From Eopsaltria australis (taxonomy: Eukaryota; Chordata; Aves; Passeriformes; Petroicidae), in NCBI GenBank assembly GCA_034509425.1, contig JAVTVJ010000666.1, positions 1-64,000 on the forward strand: DNA of 64,000 nucleotides, given 5' to 3'. The notes under the pieces are model-generated. The model was given only the letters and a program-made list of their open reading frames with translations. It was not told where the DNA came from and did not search any database. Position numbers and translations under genes: made by a program. Shown here one piece after another: positions 16,070 to 63,025 of the stretch (positions within the stretch are counted from its first letter, which is position 1; the number at the start of each line of letters is the position of its first letter).

Positions 16070-17400
16070 AAAAATAAATAACTACGGCAGTTGTTTATTT
16101 CTTATAAATAAATATAAACAATTATTTATAATAAATAAAGAACTCCTTTACCATGAAGAAATAAATAACCCCTTCCCCATCACCCTGCACCCCAGGGCCT
16201 CACAGAAGGGAAAATAAAATCCCAGCCCTGCTCTTTCCCATTCTCCCTCCTTGTCCACCCTGGCACTGCCAGCCTAGCACGGCCAGAACTCAAATATCCA
16301 CAGCCCCCCCAAAACACATCAGGCTGGGGGAGATGAAGAATTGCTTGAGAAAAATAAAACCCTGGCAGGAGAGAGGGAGCTGCCAGCGGGCACCACGGCG
16401 GCCTTGGAAGCGGTTAAAAATTGGCAAATTCCTCCCAGGGTTTATTTTTGCGCCGTATCGCGCCCAGAGCCAGGCAGAAAATGCAAACTGTGCTCTGCGA
16501 GCGGAGTTACCGCCGAGTTTACATTCCTCGAGGCTTCTGGAGCTGGGACGAGACGAGGGAACTGCTCATTTCAGCCTTTTCTTTTTTTTTTTTTTCAGCT
16601 TTAAAACAGGGAAGTGTTTTTTTTTGGGGGGGGTGATTTAAAAAAAAAAAAAACAACACAAAAAAAGTTTGAGAGGTTTTACATTTAAACAGTTTTTCTT
16701 TTTTTTTTTTTATAGACAGCTGGAATAAAATTAGATCTCATTTCCACGAGGCCGATGGCCGTACTTGTGTCTGACAAATAACTCAGTAAATGTATGCATA
16801 TAAATAATACAGAGATATATAATATAATACAATGCCCTGTAAATGTACAAATTAATGACCAGTATCTTGGTGTGCATGTGGTGGGTTTAGCAGGCAAAGG
16901 GGATATGGAGGATGGATAAAATAAACCTCCAGTGTATCCAAAATCCCTGCTAAATTCGCACTGAGCCCTTGTAAAAATGATCAGGCTCAGAGTACTCCCC
17001 TAAAAAAAATACATATATAAAAAAAGGAAGAAAATTATGGAATAAAAACTAGTGAAATGACTGAGTAGTTTCCTTTAATTTTATTTTTAAATATATAAAA
17101 AATTATTTAGCATATTATTTATCACACTGAAACCATTTGAGCTCAAGGCAGACAGAGATTATGTTCCTGTTTGTTCAGGACTACGGAGCGTGCCGAAAAA
17201 TCCAGGCACACGATGCATGCTTCGGCCCTCAGCAAACTGAAAAAATATCTAATTTTTGTTGCCTTCCTATAGAAAAATATGGTTATTTGAAAGGATTAAG
17301 AGATTAAAGGATTACTCGATAACAACGGTTAAAAATCCAGGTCCAGACACAAAAGGGGTCGATAGAAATGAGGGAATCGCTCTCCCCTCCTGCAAGCCCT
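16070..17400. other. AT-rich 1.3-kb region directly upstream of the CpG island
   Basis: Long AT-rich stretches (16075-16150, 16580-16720, 16780-16860, 16990-17330) contain AATAAA on the + strand (for example 16134) and on the minus strand (16094). Complex motifs include TGACAAATAACTCAG and GGATTAAGAGATTAAAGG. It could be a distal promoter element, or the 3' end of an upstream gene such as CELF5; no coding sequence supports the latter. Confidence 0.4.
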
Positions 17401-18596
17401 TCGCCACTCCCGCACCAAACCCAGTGCCCGGGTCGCTGCCAACTTTTGAGTGGGACTGGGGAGGGGGCAAAGCCCCCAACACCCCCAGCCCCGGCTGCAA
17501 AGCAGTCTGTGGCTTTAAGGGATGGGGGGTGATCCGGGGGTGTTCCTGGGGAACGGGTGAAGGGAAGGCTGGGGAGAGCACTGGGGGACAGGAATGGGTG
17601 GGGAACCCTGGAAGGGATGGAGGGGCACGGGTGGAGGACGCTCCAGAGAGCTGGAGTCGGGGGGCGTGGGGGGGGGGGGGGGGTACAGTGTCTGCCCCGA
17701 GGGACAGGGGGGTGACAGGGAGGGTGACCAGGGCAAATGTCTGCACCCGGGGGTCGGGGTGGCGGGGTGGTGACATAGGGAGACTTCTGCCTCCGGGAAT
17801 AGGGGTGGCGGGAGGTGACCACCGGAGTGTCCGCACTCGGGGATCGGGGTGACCACCGGGCTGTTCGCAACGGGGGATCGAGGTGACCAGGGGGGGTGTC
17901 CACACCGGGGGTGGTGAGGTGTGTCCGTGGAACGGGGGGGTGTCCGTGAGCCGGGAATGGGGCTGAGGGCGAGAATCTCCGCGGCGCGGAGCCGGGCCCG
18001 GGGCCATGCGTGCCCAGGGGATGCCCGGGCTGGGGGCTGGCGGCCAGGGCTGCGCGGAGCCGGGGGTGCCCGGGGGATGCCCGGGGCGGGGGCGGGCGGT
18101 GGGCCCGGCGCTGCCCGCAGCTCCTCCCCGCGCTGCGGTAGCTCCGCACCGGGGCCGCGCCCCCCCACCGCCCCCCCCGCGCCGGGCAGGGCCGGAGGGG
18201 CGGCCCCGCAGCCAGCCGGCCCCGGGGGGGCCGCGCCGCAGCCCCCGCCACCTACCCGCACCATCCGGGGGCCGCCGTCGCGCTGCCGGGCGAGCGGGGC
18301 CGGAGCCTTCCTCCTCTTCCTCCTACACCTCCTTCTCTCCCTCCTCCTCCTCCCTCCCCGCCCCCGCACCGGGAGCGTCCCCGCCGCAACGCCGCCGGTG
18401 CCCCGGGCGAGGGGAGGAGGCAGAGGAGGAGGAGGAGGAGGAGGCGGCGGCGGGGGCGGCGGCGATGGGGCCGGGGCGCTGCGGGCTGCGAGGAGGAGCC
18501 GTGCCCGGCCGGAGTGGGGCTGCGCCGGGGGGGCGCGGGGGAGATGCCCGCGCTGCTCTGCCGTAGGCGCCGCCCGCCCGCCCCGCTCCCGGGCTT

Positions 18597-18971
18597 TATT
18601 TTTAATTTTTTTTAAATTTTTTTTTTTTTTTTTAATTTTTAGAATTTTTTTTTTTTTTTTTTTTTTGCTTGCTTTCCAAAAATACCCATCGCACCCCCCT
18701 CCCCCGCCATCCCCAGCCCCGCCACCCCCGCAGCGCATAAGGCCGGGCCGGGCGCTCCCGCCGCCCGTCACCGCCGCTCCGCGCCCCCCGCCCCGCAGCC
18801 CGGCCCCCCGCCCGGAGCATGGCCCCCGGCAGCGCGACGGAGCCGGAGCGAGGGTGACCGCCCGCGGGGGACACTGTGCTCTGCCGCTGGGCTCGGAGGA
18901 CTTTTACTATAATTGCCATCATTGTTATTATTATTATTATTATCATTATTATTATTATTGTTATTATTATT
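18597..18971. repeat. T-rich tracts and (TTA)n inside the promoter island
   Basis: T-rich runs at 18597-18668 and (TTA/TTG)n at 18923-18971 flank a 250-bp GC-rich piece, just before the candidate ATG-only first exon. Confidence 0.9.
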
Positions 18972-19019
18972 GGGTTTTAAATTTTTTAATTCTTTCGCGG
19001 GGCAGCGGTTTTTTCCTCC

Positions 19020-19134
19020 TCCTTCGGCGCGGTGGAAAACACACGTTTTAGACCAAAATCCCAAACCAGCCCATCCATCCTCTTTGCTTTGCGCTTCGCA
19101 GCAACTTGGAGCCCGTTAATTGCACTTGGCGATG
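19020..19134 (+). other. NFIC: Candidate alternative first exon of NFIC ending in a lone ATG
   Basis: ATG at 19132-19134 is followed immediately by a strong donor, GTAGGT (19135-19140). Splicing to exon 2 would give a protein starting M-DEFHPF in the correct phase, with G at -3 and G at +4 (GGCGATG|G), a better context than the proximal start. I recall a human NFIC isoform that starts MDEFHPF, which supports this reading. The 5' boundary is unknown; 19020 is only the start of the plausible non-repetitive stretch after the (TTA)n and T-rich tracts. The resulting protein would have 502 residues. Confidence 0.6.
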
Positions 19135-21278
19135 GTAGGTCCCATGACACTTTCGTTTTCTCTTCTACTTCCCCCCCCCCTCCCCTTCACCCCCCCGTGT
19201 GCGTGTGCTTGCGGGTGCCCCCACGAGCAAAAGTTGCTGCCGGGGAGGGGGCGGCGGGGCGAGTTTAATACGGTGTCGGGGCGGGGGGGGGCGCAGGGCG
19301 GCGGGGGCGGGCAGGGGGAAGCTGCCGCCGTCTCTCCTCCCCCTGCCCACCCGCCCCGCGGTACCGGGGGGCGGAGGCGGCGGCGGGAGCCGCCCGGCGG
19401 GGAGGTCGCGGCGCGGGGGGAGCCTCCGCAGCCAGCGGAGGGCTGGATGGAGCTGAAAATGGCCGCTAAAAAAGGGGCGGAGAGGCCGCCAGCCGCACCG
19501 ACTTGAACTTGGAAGTGACGCCCGGGAGGGTCGCGCTCAAGTCGCGCTGCGCGGGGCGGCCCTGTCCGTACCGGGGTGGGAGAGGGGAATCACTGTCCTC
19601 GATGTCAGAATAAAAACATTCCCGCCGGCCCTGCTGTGCAGGGCTTCGCCCGCTTCTCCTCCTGCCAGGCCAGGGGGGAGCGCGGCGGCGCGGCCCGAGC
19701 CGCCCCGGGAGAATGCGGGGAGCGGGCCCGCCCGGCCAAGTTAGCGCGGAGCTGCCGCATCCCGCGGGGACGGGAATCTCCCTGCGGGGGGAGTGTGCGG
19801 GGTGAACCCCAATGCCGGGCGCGGATGGGCCGCGGGGGCCGGCAGAAGTTGAGAGTGAAAATCAGTTGTGCGGAGAGAGGCGCTGCGAGGGATCGTCCCC
19901 GCGAAGGACAAAAAGAAAAAAAAAAAAAAAAAAAAAGCGCCACGAAAAGCGGTTTTCTTATTTTTGGGGGGGGGGAAGAGAGGCAGCGCTGGAGCCGCGG
20001 CCCCGCGCCGGCAGCGGCCGCGCTGCGGCTCAGGTCCCTGAAGGGAGCGGCGACCCCCGGTACGGGAGGAGAGCGGGGCGCGGCCCCTCCGGCCCGGGAG
20101 GTGCCCGGGGATCCCCTTTGTGTTCCGCCCGTGGCGCTCCCCGCGCGCTCTCTAATTAGCGTCATTAGCGCCCGCGATCGGCCGGGGCCGGGGGGTTGCG
20201 GATGAGAACTTGCGGTTTGGAGTTTACCGGGTGCAGGCTCCGCATTTTTAATCTCCTGCTGTCTTTGTCCGGGGGGGTTGCGGGGCTCCCCGGAGCGAGG
20301 GGGGGCGCGGGGCTGCCCGTGGCGCTTTCCTCCCCCGTGGCACCGTGATGCTGCCGCTCGTTAAATAACGCGGGGGGGAAGGGGGGTAAAAGCGTCTCCG
20401 CGGGATGAGCGGGATGCGGCGGGGGCAGCGCGGGGCTGGGTGCGGGGGTAACACCACTACCACCCCCCGCCCCCGCACCGGGGCCGCTGCCCAGAAGTTG
20501 CACATGAATCTGCAGTGTTTTCTCTCTCCCGTGGCCGGATTGGCTCCGTTTAGTTAAAAGAAAAAAAAAAAAATTAAAAAATGAAACCCCCAAAACACCG
20601 AAAGCCGGGCACGCTCGGCGCTGGCCGCGCCGGGGCCAGGGGGGACTCGCAGTCCCAGGGGGGGCCCCGTCCCTCCCCCGCCCCCCCTGCCCCGCAGCGC
20701 CTCGGCCCTGCGAGCCAAAGGGGGTTCCTACATCTTTAAATGGGATGTAATATTTTGGGATGGGCTTTTTTCATAACGTCACTTCATTCCTCGCTCTTTT
20801 TTTTCCGTTTTTTTTTTTTCATTTTCTCATTCTTTCTTTCCTCTCTCTCTCCGCTGCCCGGGTCTCGGATGGAGCCGCTTCCCTTCTAACTTCCCCGCCG
20901 CCCGTGCCTGCAGGCTGGGTGCGGACCCCCGACCCCCCCGGGGCGAGGATGATCCTTCTGCCTCTTTAAACCGCCCCCCCAAAACCCCCAAACAAACAAC
21001 AACAACAACAAAAAAGCGCTTTATTTTCCAAGGGGGGGGGGGAATTTTGCTTTTTATTTTTAATTAATTTTTTTAGGGTTGGTTTGTTTTGGTTTTTTGT
21101 TTTGGTTTTTTTTTTAGCTTTTTGGCGGGGGGGTGGAAGTTGGAATCTTTTTATTTCCTCCTCGGCCCCCCCTCCTACGGGGCCGCCCCCCCGTGCCCGG
21201 CTGCCCCCCCCCGGGCCCCGCAGAGCCGCTCCGGAGGAGAGAGAGAGAAAAAACGCCCGGACTGCTCCAGCCTCCGAA

Positions 21279-21290
21279 ATGACTCAGTAA
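21279..21290 (+). promoter_or_regulatory. Minimal upstream ORF (ATG ACT CAG TAA) overlapping an AP-1 motif
   Basis: ATG at 21279 is followed by two codons and TAA, giving Met-Thr-Gln-stop, 57 bp before the NFIC start. The same bases contain TGACTCA (21280-21286), the AP-1/TRE consensus. If the start site lies upstream, the RNA carries a tiny uORF that could permit reinitiation; if downstream, the DNA is an AP-1 site. Both readings are inference. Confidence 0.45.
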
Positions 21291-21346
21291 CTTTTACGCC
21301 TCGAGTCTCAGCCCTGCAATTAGGCACTTTCCCAGCACGGCTCGGG

Positions 21347-56912
<35,566 letters not shown>

Positions 56913-59153
56913 CCGCAGCCGTGCCGCCCCTTCGCCTCCCTTCTCCTCTGCTTTAGGCACCCCCAGAGGAACATCCCCGTCCCCGAGCACCAGGCCCAGC
57001 CTTGCGGTGACGACGGAGAGCGCGGCCTCACGACGAAGACGACGACGACGACGACGACAAGCAAAACCCACACCCGAAGGAAAGAGCGAGGGAAAGGAAG
57101 AAGGAAAAGGGTCAAACTGTTTAAAAAAAACCAAAACAAAACAAAAAAAAAAAAAACAAACAAACCAACAACCCATCCCAGGAGGACCTTTCCCCCCACC
57201 CCGGCGATGCGCCAGAAAACAAACAAAAAAAAAAAAGAAAGAAAGAAAAAAAACACTATTATTTACCCCGTCGGCCGGCGCCGCGCTGAGACCTGACACA
57301 AGTCGTGCCAGCAAGGCCTCCCGGAGCGGCTGCAGGGCCGCGGCGCCGAGCCCCGCCGGCCGCTCGCCGAATATGCAAACAGCTTTGACTCTCTCGTTCT
57401 TGCCTCTAATGTGAGTAAAAAAGATCAAAACCTCCCCCGCCGACCCCCCCGGCCCCAGACTCTCGGGGGCCCCCGGGGCCGGGGTGGGGCGCGGCGGGGC
57501 TGGGGGGGGAGCCCCTCCTGCTGCCTGAGCCCCGCGGACCGGGCGCGCTCGCGGTCGGGTCGGGTCGGGTGATGCTCCGTGCTGTGCAAGCGCCTTCGGG
57601 GACGGCGACGTCGCGCTGCAGCGACGGTGATGCAGTGGCACGGAGACGTGGTGGCACAGTGACTCGAGCGGGTGGCACAGGAGGAGGGGGCTTGTGGCCA
57701 CAGAAGGTGCATGGGCACGGCCAGAGATGGTCGCGACGGCGGTAGCACCTCGGTTCCCGCGCGGACGCGGTGTCAGGACTCTCCCACCACGGCCCCGAAC
57801 GTCACAGAGGCGGTGGCATCCCGATTCCATCGGGGGCACGGCATGGGGACTGTCGCAGCCCGGCCGCCGTGGTTCCCGGGCAGCCACCGTCGCCGCGGGG
57901 CACCGGGCACCATCTCTCTGGTCGCCTTCCTCCCCCATGCCTGCACCGGCCCCGGCCCTGTGTGTCCCCACGCGTGTCCCTGTGTCCCCCGGCGTGTCCC
58001 TGCTCCCGGGGGGTCCGTGAGGCTGTGGAGGAGGGGGGGTGCGTCCGTGTGTTTGAGCTATGCATTCCTGTGGACAGGTACCAGGTGGGAGGCAGGAGGG
58101 GGTGCGCTCGTGTTGCACATTTTGTAGGAAATGCACTTTTAAGAGGGAATCGTCAAGAAAAAAAAAAAAAAAAGAAAGAAAAAGAAGAAAAGAAATGAAA
58201 AGAAAACAAAATCACAAAAAAAGGAGAAAGAGGAAGAGAGGGAGGAGGAGGTGGAGTCCCCGGCACTGGCTTGCCGGGACGGCTGGTTTGGGGTTTTTGG
58301 GTTTGGTGGTTTTGTTTTTTTGGGTTTGTTTTTTTTTTTTTTTTTTTTTTTGATATAAAAGGATGGAGCAAAGAAGCCCGAGCGAGGGCGAGGGCAGAGC
58401 CATTCCCCGGAGCCCCTCGAAATCCCCCGGAGTCCCCCGGAGTCCCCGGCCCCGCGTCAAGTGCCTGAACTGCGGCGGGGAGGGGTCCCGGCCTTCCCGG
58501 AGGAGCCCCCGGCCGGGGGCAGCGCGGAGGAAGCGCTCGGCCGTCCCCGTCCCGTGCGGTGACAGCGTGGCCGGGAAGGGGACGCAGGGACGTGGCAGTG
58601 CCTTAGAGCAGAGGGACCCCCGCGACGGCCGAAGCGAGGAGGAGGAAGAGGACGAAGGTACCCGTTGACCCCAGCGAGATGAGGAGACTGGTCCCCAAAG
58701 GATCTCCGGCCCAGGGGACACCCGAAGAGTGGTGACGGAGAGAAGCCACCGCCGGATGTCCAGGAGCTGGGGATGTCACCGGGGCCACCGTCGCCACTCG
58801 CCTGGCCCCCTCCCCTGGCACCCAGAGCTGCCCCGAGGACCACCGGCATCGCATACTCCATCCCAGAGGCCCCCACTTCCCCCCGCTTCCCACCCCCCCG
58901 GGACGGCACAACGAGGCACCGGGGAAAGGGCTGACGCAGGAAATCCCGGGAGACAGAAAAATAATCAAAAAGGACAAGAAAAGGAGAAAACCCACATAAA
59001 AAAAAGAAAAAAAAATGAAAAAGTAAAAAAGAACAACAACAAAAAAAGCGCTGGGCGGAGAGGGAAACCTGTTGATTTTTTTTAAAGATCTGAGAAAAGA
59101 AACACATGAAAAAAAGACAAAAAGACAAAAAAAAAAAAAAAAAAAAAAAGACA

Positions 59154-59159
59154 AATAAA
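59154..59159 (+). terminator. NFIC: Poly(A) signal candidate AATAAA (proximal)
   Basis: AATAAA follows a 30-nt A-rich run and precedes CTGCATGGTGCTTTAACAGG. Use would give a 2.2-kb 3' UTR. The A run could also cause internal oligo(dT) priming in cDNA. Confidence 0.4.
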
Positions 59160-61565
59160 CTGCATGGTGCTTTAACAGGATCTGGTGACCTGGCTCAACC
59201 CAGCCGCGGCTGGCTGATGCTGTGCATGGCAGACTCTTATTAACCGGCTCTACCTTCCCCTTCAGCAAAAGAGAAAAAAAAGAGGAAAAAAAAAACAAAA
59301 AAAATCTGTATAAAAGAAAAAAAAAAGCCGTAAAAACACACAAGAAAAAAATCCATGTTTTCCTAATTTGCACGAAATTTTATACCACATGATGTGCCTT
59401 GCCTTCGAAGCCTAAGTATTACTGGACCCGATATCAGTGCGAGGGAGTCGCTGCATGCCCGGGGCTCCCGGGGGGCCGGGGGGGCCGGGGGCCGCTGCCC
59501 CCCCCTCGCCTCCTGCATGGCTTCTTCTCGGCCGGAAAAGTCCCTTTTTCTCTCTATTATTCTTATTTTTTAACCTATTTTCCCCCTCAGAAACGTCTTC
59601 CAGTTGGTAATACCGATGCATCCTCTGCGCCAACACACCGGAATATGCAATAGCTGGGGGGGGGGGCCGGCCGGGGGGGCGGCCACCCCTTTGCTTTGCC
59701 TCTCTTTTCTTTGTTTTCCTTCCCTTTTGGGGGGTTTTTATTTGTTTTTTCTGCTTCCAGCAACCAAAGGCAGCGAGGCGGGAGGCGGCAGGGACCCCCG
59801 GGCCAGAGCTCCCCGAGAACGCTCGGAGGGGACCCGGTGTCCGGGCGCGGCAAGTGACCGGGATGTGGTGGGGTCCGGCGGGGAGGAGCAGGGCTGGAGA
59901 TCCGCAGGGCTGATCCTTACGGGGGGCCTCAGTGCCCCACCCCTACCCCTTAGGGGACGCTCAGTTTTAAATTGGTTTTCAATGGGGCGCAAGGACAGGA
60001 AGGTTGAGCCCAGCTGCTCTCGTGACAGGAATGGAACCGTGTGAATGTAGCTGTGCCCCCCCGGGCTGGTGTCAGGAGGGTCACAGCCTCCCCCCACCTC
60101 CATCCCATCGGCTTCACCCCCGGGGGTCCGGCTGGCGCAGCAGGGAATGGCAGGAGGTGCCTTCTCGCTGCCTCTCCCTGCTGTGCTCGCTGCCGAGCAG
60201 GGGCCCGACACACCCTAAAACCCCAGAATTTGCCTTAAAACCCCAGCGTTCCGCCGGCTGGAGAGACCCCCCGACCTCCCTGAGGCTGAGTCCTGACGCA
60301 GGTCGTGGCACCGGTGGGCGGGTGGCGCGGGCATCGCTGCTGCTCGGGCATGAAGAAACGTCGTCGTCAACGGTTTTTAAATTTTTGTTTGTTTGTTTGT
60401 TTTTTGGTTTTTGGTTGTTTTCTGGGGTTTTTTTTGGTGTCCAAAAGTATTAGTGGGGGTGACGGGGTGGTCGCGTCCCGCCGGGTTTCGCCCGCAGTTG
60501 AGGCTGGTTTGAGGGTCCTTGGGAGGAGACCCTTGGGAGACGCTTCTTTATGCAAGGTGCAGTATTGATTTCTGCAAGGACAATGCAAGGAGGGAGAGGG
60601 GACGGTGTCCAGCTGGGGGGGGAGGGGGGGGTGGGGAGGAATGAAAGAGTAAAAAAAGAAGAGGGGGAAAAAAGACAAAATTTAAAAAAAACTGAGAGAA
60701 CTTTTTTTAATAGAAAAAAAAAAAAAGGGGGGGGGGAAGTTAAGGCTGGAAAAGGCTCAGCTCTAAGCAAAAAAAAAAAAAAAAAAAAAAATATTTCAAG
60801 CGGTGACAGTGACAGCGGAGGGAGGGAGCGGGGGGCACCGGGGCAGCCCCTTCGGCCAGCCCCGGGGAGGCAGGGGCGCTGGCGCCCCTCGGGCCTGGAC
60901 CCCCCCGCCCCGAGGAAGCCCCGGAGCCCCCTGTCCCCGCGGGGACACCACCGGAGCCGTCCCCTGCCCCCTCTTTGCTGCCCCCCAACCCCCGGGCCGG
61001 CAGCAAGTCCGGCCGGGCTGCGACCGCAGCCCCCCAAAACCCGCCCTCGGCAAGAAAAGCACCTTAAACCAAATTTAAAAAGGCATAAATGAATCAACTT
61101 GACACCCCCCAGCCCATAGGGCGGCATTGGGGGGGCGAGCCGGGGGCTTCCCCTCGCGGGGCCGGGGAGCCCCCTGTGCCCCCGGGGTCTTTGCACTGCT
61201 CCCCCGACACCCCCGGGGCGGCACCCCCGGCTCTGCCCAAAGGGAATATGCAACACCTCTCCGGTCCCTCCCCGGGGGGGGCACCACTCATTTTTATTAT
61301 TTCTATTTTTTTAATCATTCTCCTTTTTTTTTTTTATCTTCTGGCGGCCTCGATGGCCACGGTCGGGGTGAGCGCAAAGGCGGGGGGTGGAGGACACCCC
61401 ATCCCTGGGGAAGCTCCGGGGGTGTCCCCCGCAGGATGGGGATACGAGGGGGCTCCGCTCGACAATCACCGCGGGGGTTTCATGCACTACAGTCTCTCCT
61501 AGAGGGTTTTTTAGTCGGGCTCGTCGGCTTAAAATATTAATTAAAAATAGTCCATGTGACCTATA

Positions 61566-61571
61566 AATAAA
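61566..61571 (+). terminator. NFIC: Poly(A) signal candidate AATAAA (middle)
   Basis: AATAAA in CCTATAAATAAAACAAATAA, followed by a Pumilio-like TGTACATA and a long AT repeat. Confidence 0.4.
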
Positions 61572-61584
61572 ACAAATAACCTGT

Positions 61585-61760
61585 ACATATATATATATAT
61601 CTCCACATATATATATATGGGGCTGCAGGGCCGGGGGGGGCGCGGGCCCCCACACAGTTAAGGTACTTTAAATCGCAAAGGAATATATATATATAAAATC
61701 TCATATATATATATATTATATATATATATATATAGGCATATATATATATATGTAAGGTCC
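61585..61760. repeat. (AT)n repeats with self-complementary arms
   Basis: Five TATATATA blocks (61585, 61605, 61683, 61706-61735, 61738) are separated by short spacers. Each is self-complementary and blocks can pair with one another in RNA or extruded DNA. Confidence 0.9.
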
Positions 61761-61929
61761 TTGGTTTGGTGGGGTTTGGGCTATATTTTTGTTTTATGGG
61801 GTTGGTTTTTTTTGTTTTGTTTGTTTGTTTTGTTTTGTTTTGGGTTTTTTTTTCGTTTGTTTTTTTTTGTACTCGGAGTTTGGAATTTGCTGCTTTCTGA
61901 CCCCCGCCCCGGGGATCCTGCCACCGGCT

Positions 61930-62290
61930 GGGATGGGTGCCCCCGGTGATGGGTGCCCTGGGAGAGGCCCATGGGTGACCCTCTGGGCTCCCTGGGTGGT
62001 GCCCGTGGGTGTCACTGCGGGTGCCCATGGGAGTCCTGTTGGGTATTCCAGATGATGCCCCTCTGGGCGTCCCTTGGGCGACCCAGGTGATGCCCACGGG
62101 TGCCCCTCCGGGTGTTCCTTTGGGTGCTCCAGGTGATGCCCACGGGGGCCTCTCTGGGTGCTCACAGGTGCCCCGCAGGGTGCCTCGAGAAATACCCACG
62201 GATGCCCCTCTGGGTGCTCCGGGTGATGCCCACGGGTGTCCCGGTCTATGGGTGCCACTCTGGGTACCCCCGCGCCCCGCCGGGCGCCCC
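61930..62290. repeat. Degenerate GGGTGATGCCCACGGGTG tandem repeat
   Basis: Units of about 27-57 bp built from GGTGATGCCCACGGGTGCC and CCTCTGGGTGCTCC recur at least seven times within the 3' UTR. The minus ORF crossing it (61561-62430) is an artefact. Confidence 0.85.
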
Positions 62291-63005
62291 GTGCGATGCC
62301 CGGGGGCAGGCGGGAGGTGGAGCCGGGGTGGGGGGGAAATCCCACTCTCGGGCAAAGAGCGGCAAAAGGAGAGAAACCGCCTCAAAAAGGCGCCGAGGCG
62401 GCAGCCGGCCGGACCGCGCCTCTTACCCAAACCAAAAATCCCGCCGCAGTGCCTCCGCGCCGCCGGCTGCCCCCGCCCGCCTTTTCGGGGGGTCCGCGCT
62501 CCCCCCGGGGGCCGGGGCTGCCCCCTCCCCGCAGTTATATTTTACTCGTTCGCCGGATTCTCGCTTTCGCTTTGCCGCAGCCGATACACACCGCGAGCGC
62601 ACCAGGGCCGCGAGCCGAGGCCGGGCCCCGCCGTGCCCCCCCCGCGCCCCCGACCCCGCATGACCCCCCCGAGCCCCCGCTCGCCTCCCTGGTGCTTCAC
62701 GATATTTGATTATACCATTGTACGCAGCCATTACCGATAGCGCCGCTCCTGCCTACATACACTTACTGACCCTGATACGGATTTTTGGGGGTTTTTTTGT
62801 TTTCTTTTTTGTTTTGTTTCTTTTGTTTTGATTTTGGGTTTTTTTCCCCGTTTTTTTTTTTTTTTGTTGTTGTTTCCCCCCCCTATGCAAAAAAGAGAAA
62901 AAAGAGACAAAAAAGAAGAAAAAAACAAAAAAGAAAAAACTGACACACAAAAAAAGATTAAAAAATGAAAAGGAAAAAAAAAAGACAAAAAAAAAATGTA
63001 TAAAA

Positions 63006-63011
63006 ATTAAA
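63006..63011 (+). terminator. NFIC: Poly(A) signal candidate ATTAAA (distal, preferred)
   Basis: ATTAAA lies in GTATAAAAATTAAACAAGC, right after the last A-rich tract and before GC-rich DNA of different character. That composition boundary makes it the most likely end of the transcript, near 63025. Confidence 0.5.
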
Positions 63012-63025
63012 CAAGCTATGCTTCA

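Larger units (their letters stand above)
56913..63025 (+). other. NFIC: Probable NFIC 3' untranslated region (about 6.1 kb)
   Basis: After the stop codon there is no recognised coding sequence. The region alternates GC-rich pieces, A-rich and U-rich tracts, a (GAC)n run at 57031-57059, complex AT-rich islands (59160-59260, 59380-59450, 59580-59660, 61490-61580, 62690-62780) and three poly(A)-signal candidates. Mammalian NFIC also has a multi-kilobase 3' UTR as I recall. GCACTTT at 58133-58139 matches a miR-17-family seed and TGTACATA at 61582-61589 a Pumilio element; both are single short matches. Confidence 0.6.

Noticed and set aside
17515..18771. 418-aa minus-strand ORF in the CpG island
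   Set aside because: Pro/Arg/Ala/Gly-rich composition of GC-rich DNA, crossing a poly-Lys stretch from a T tract; no domain.
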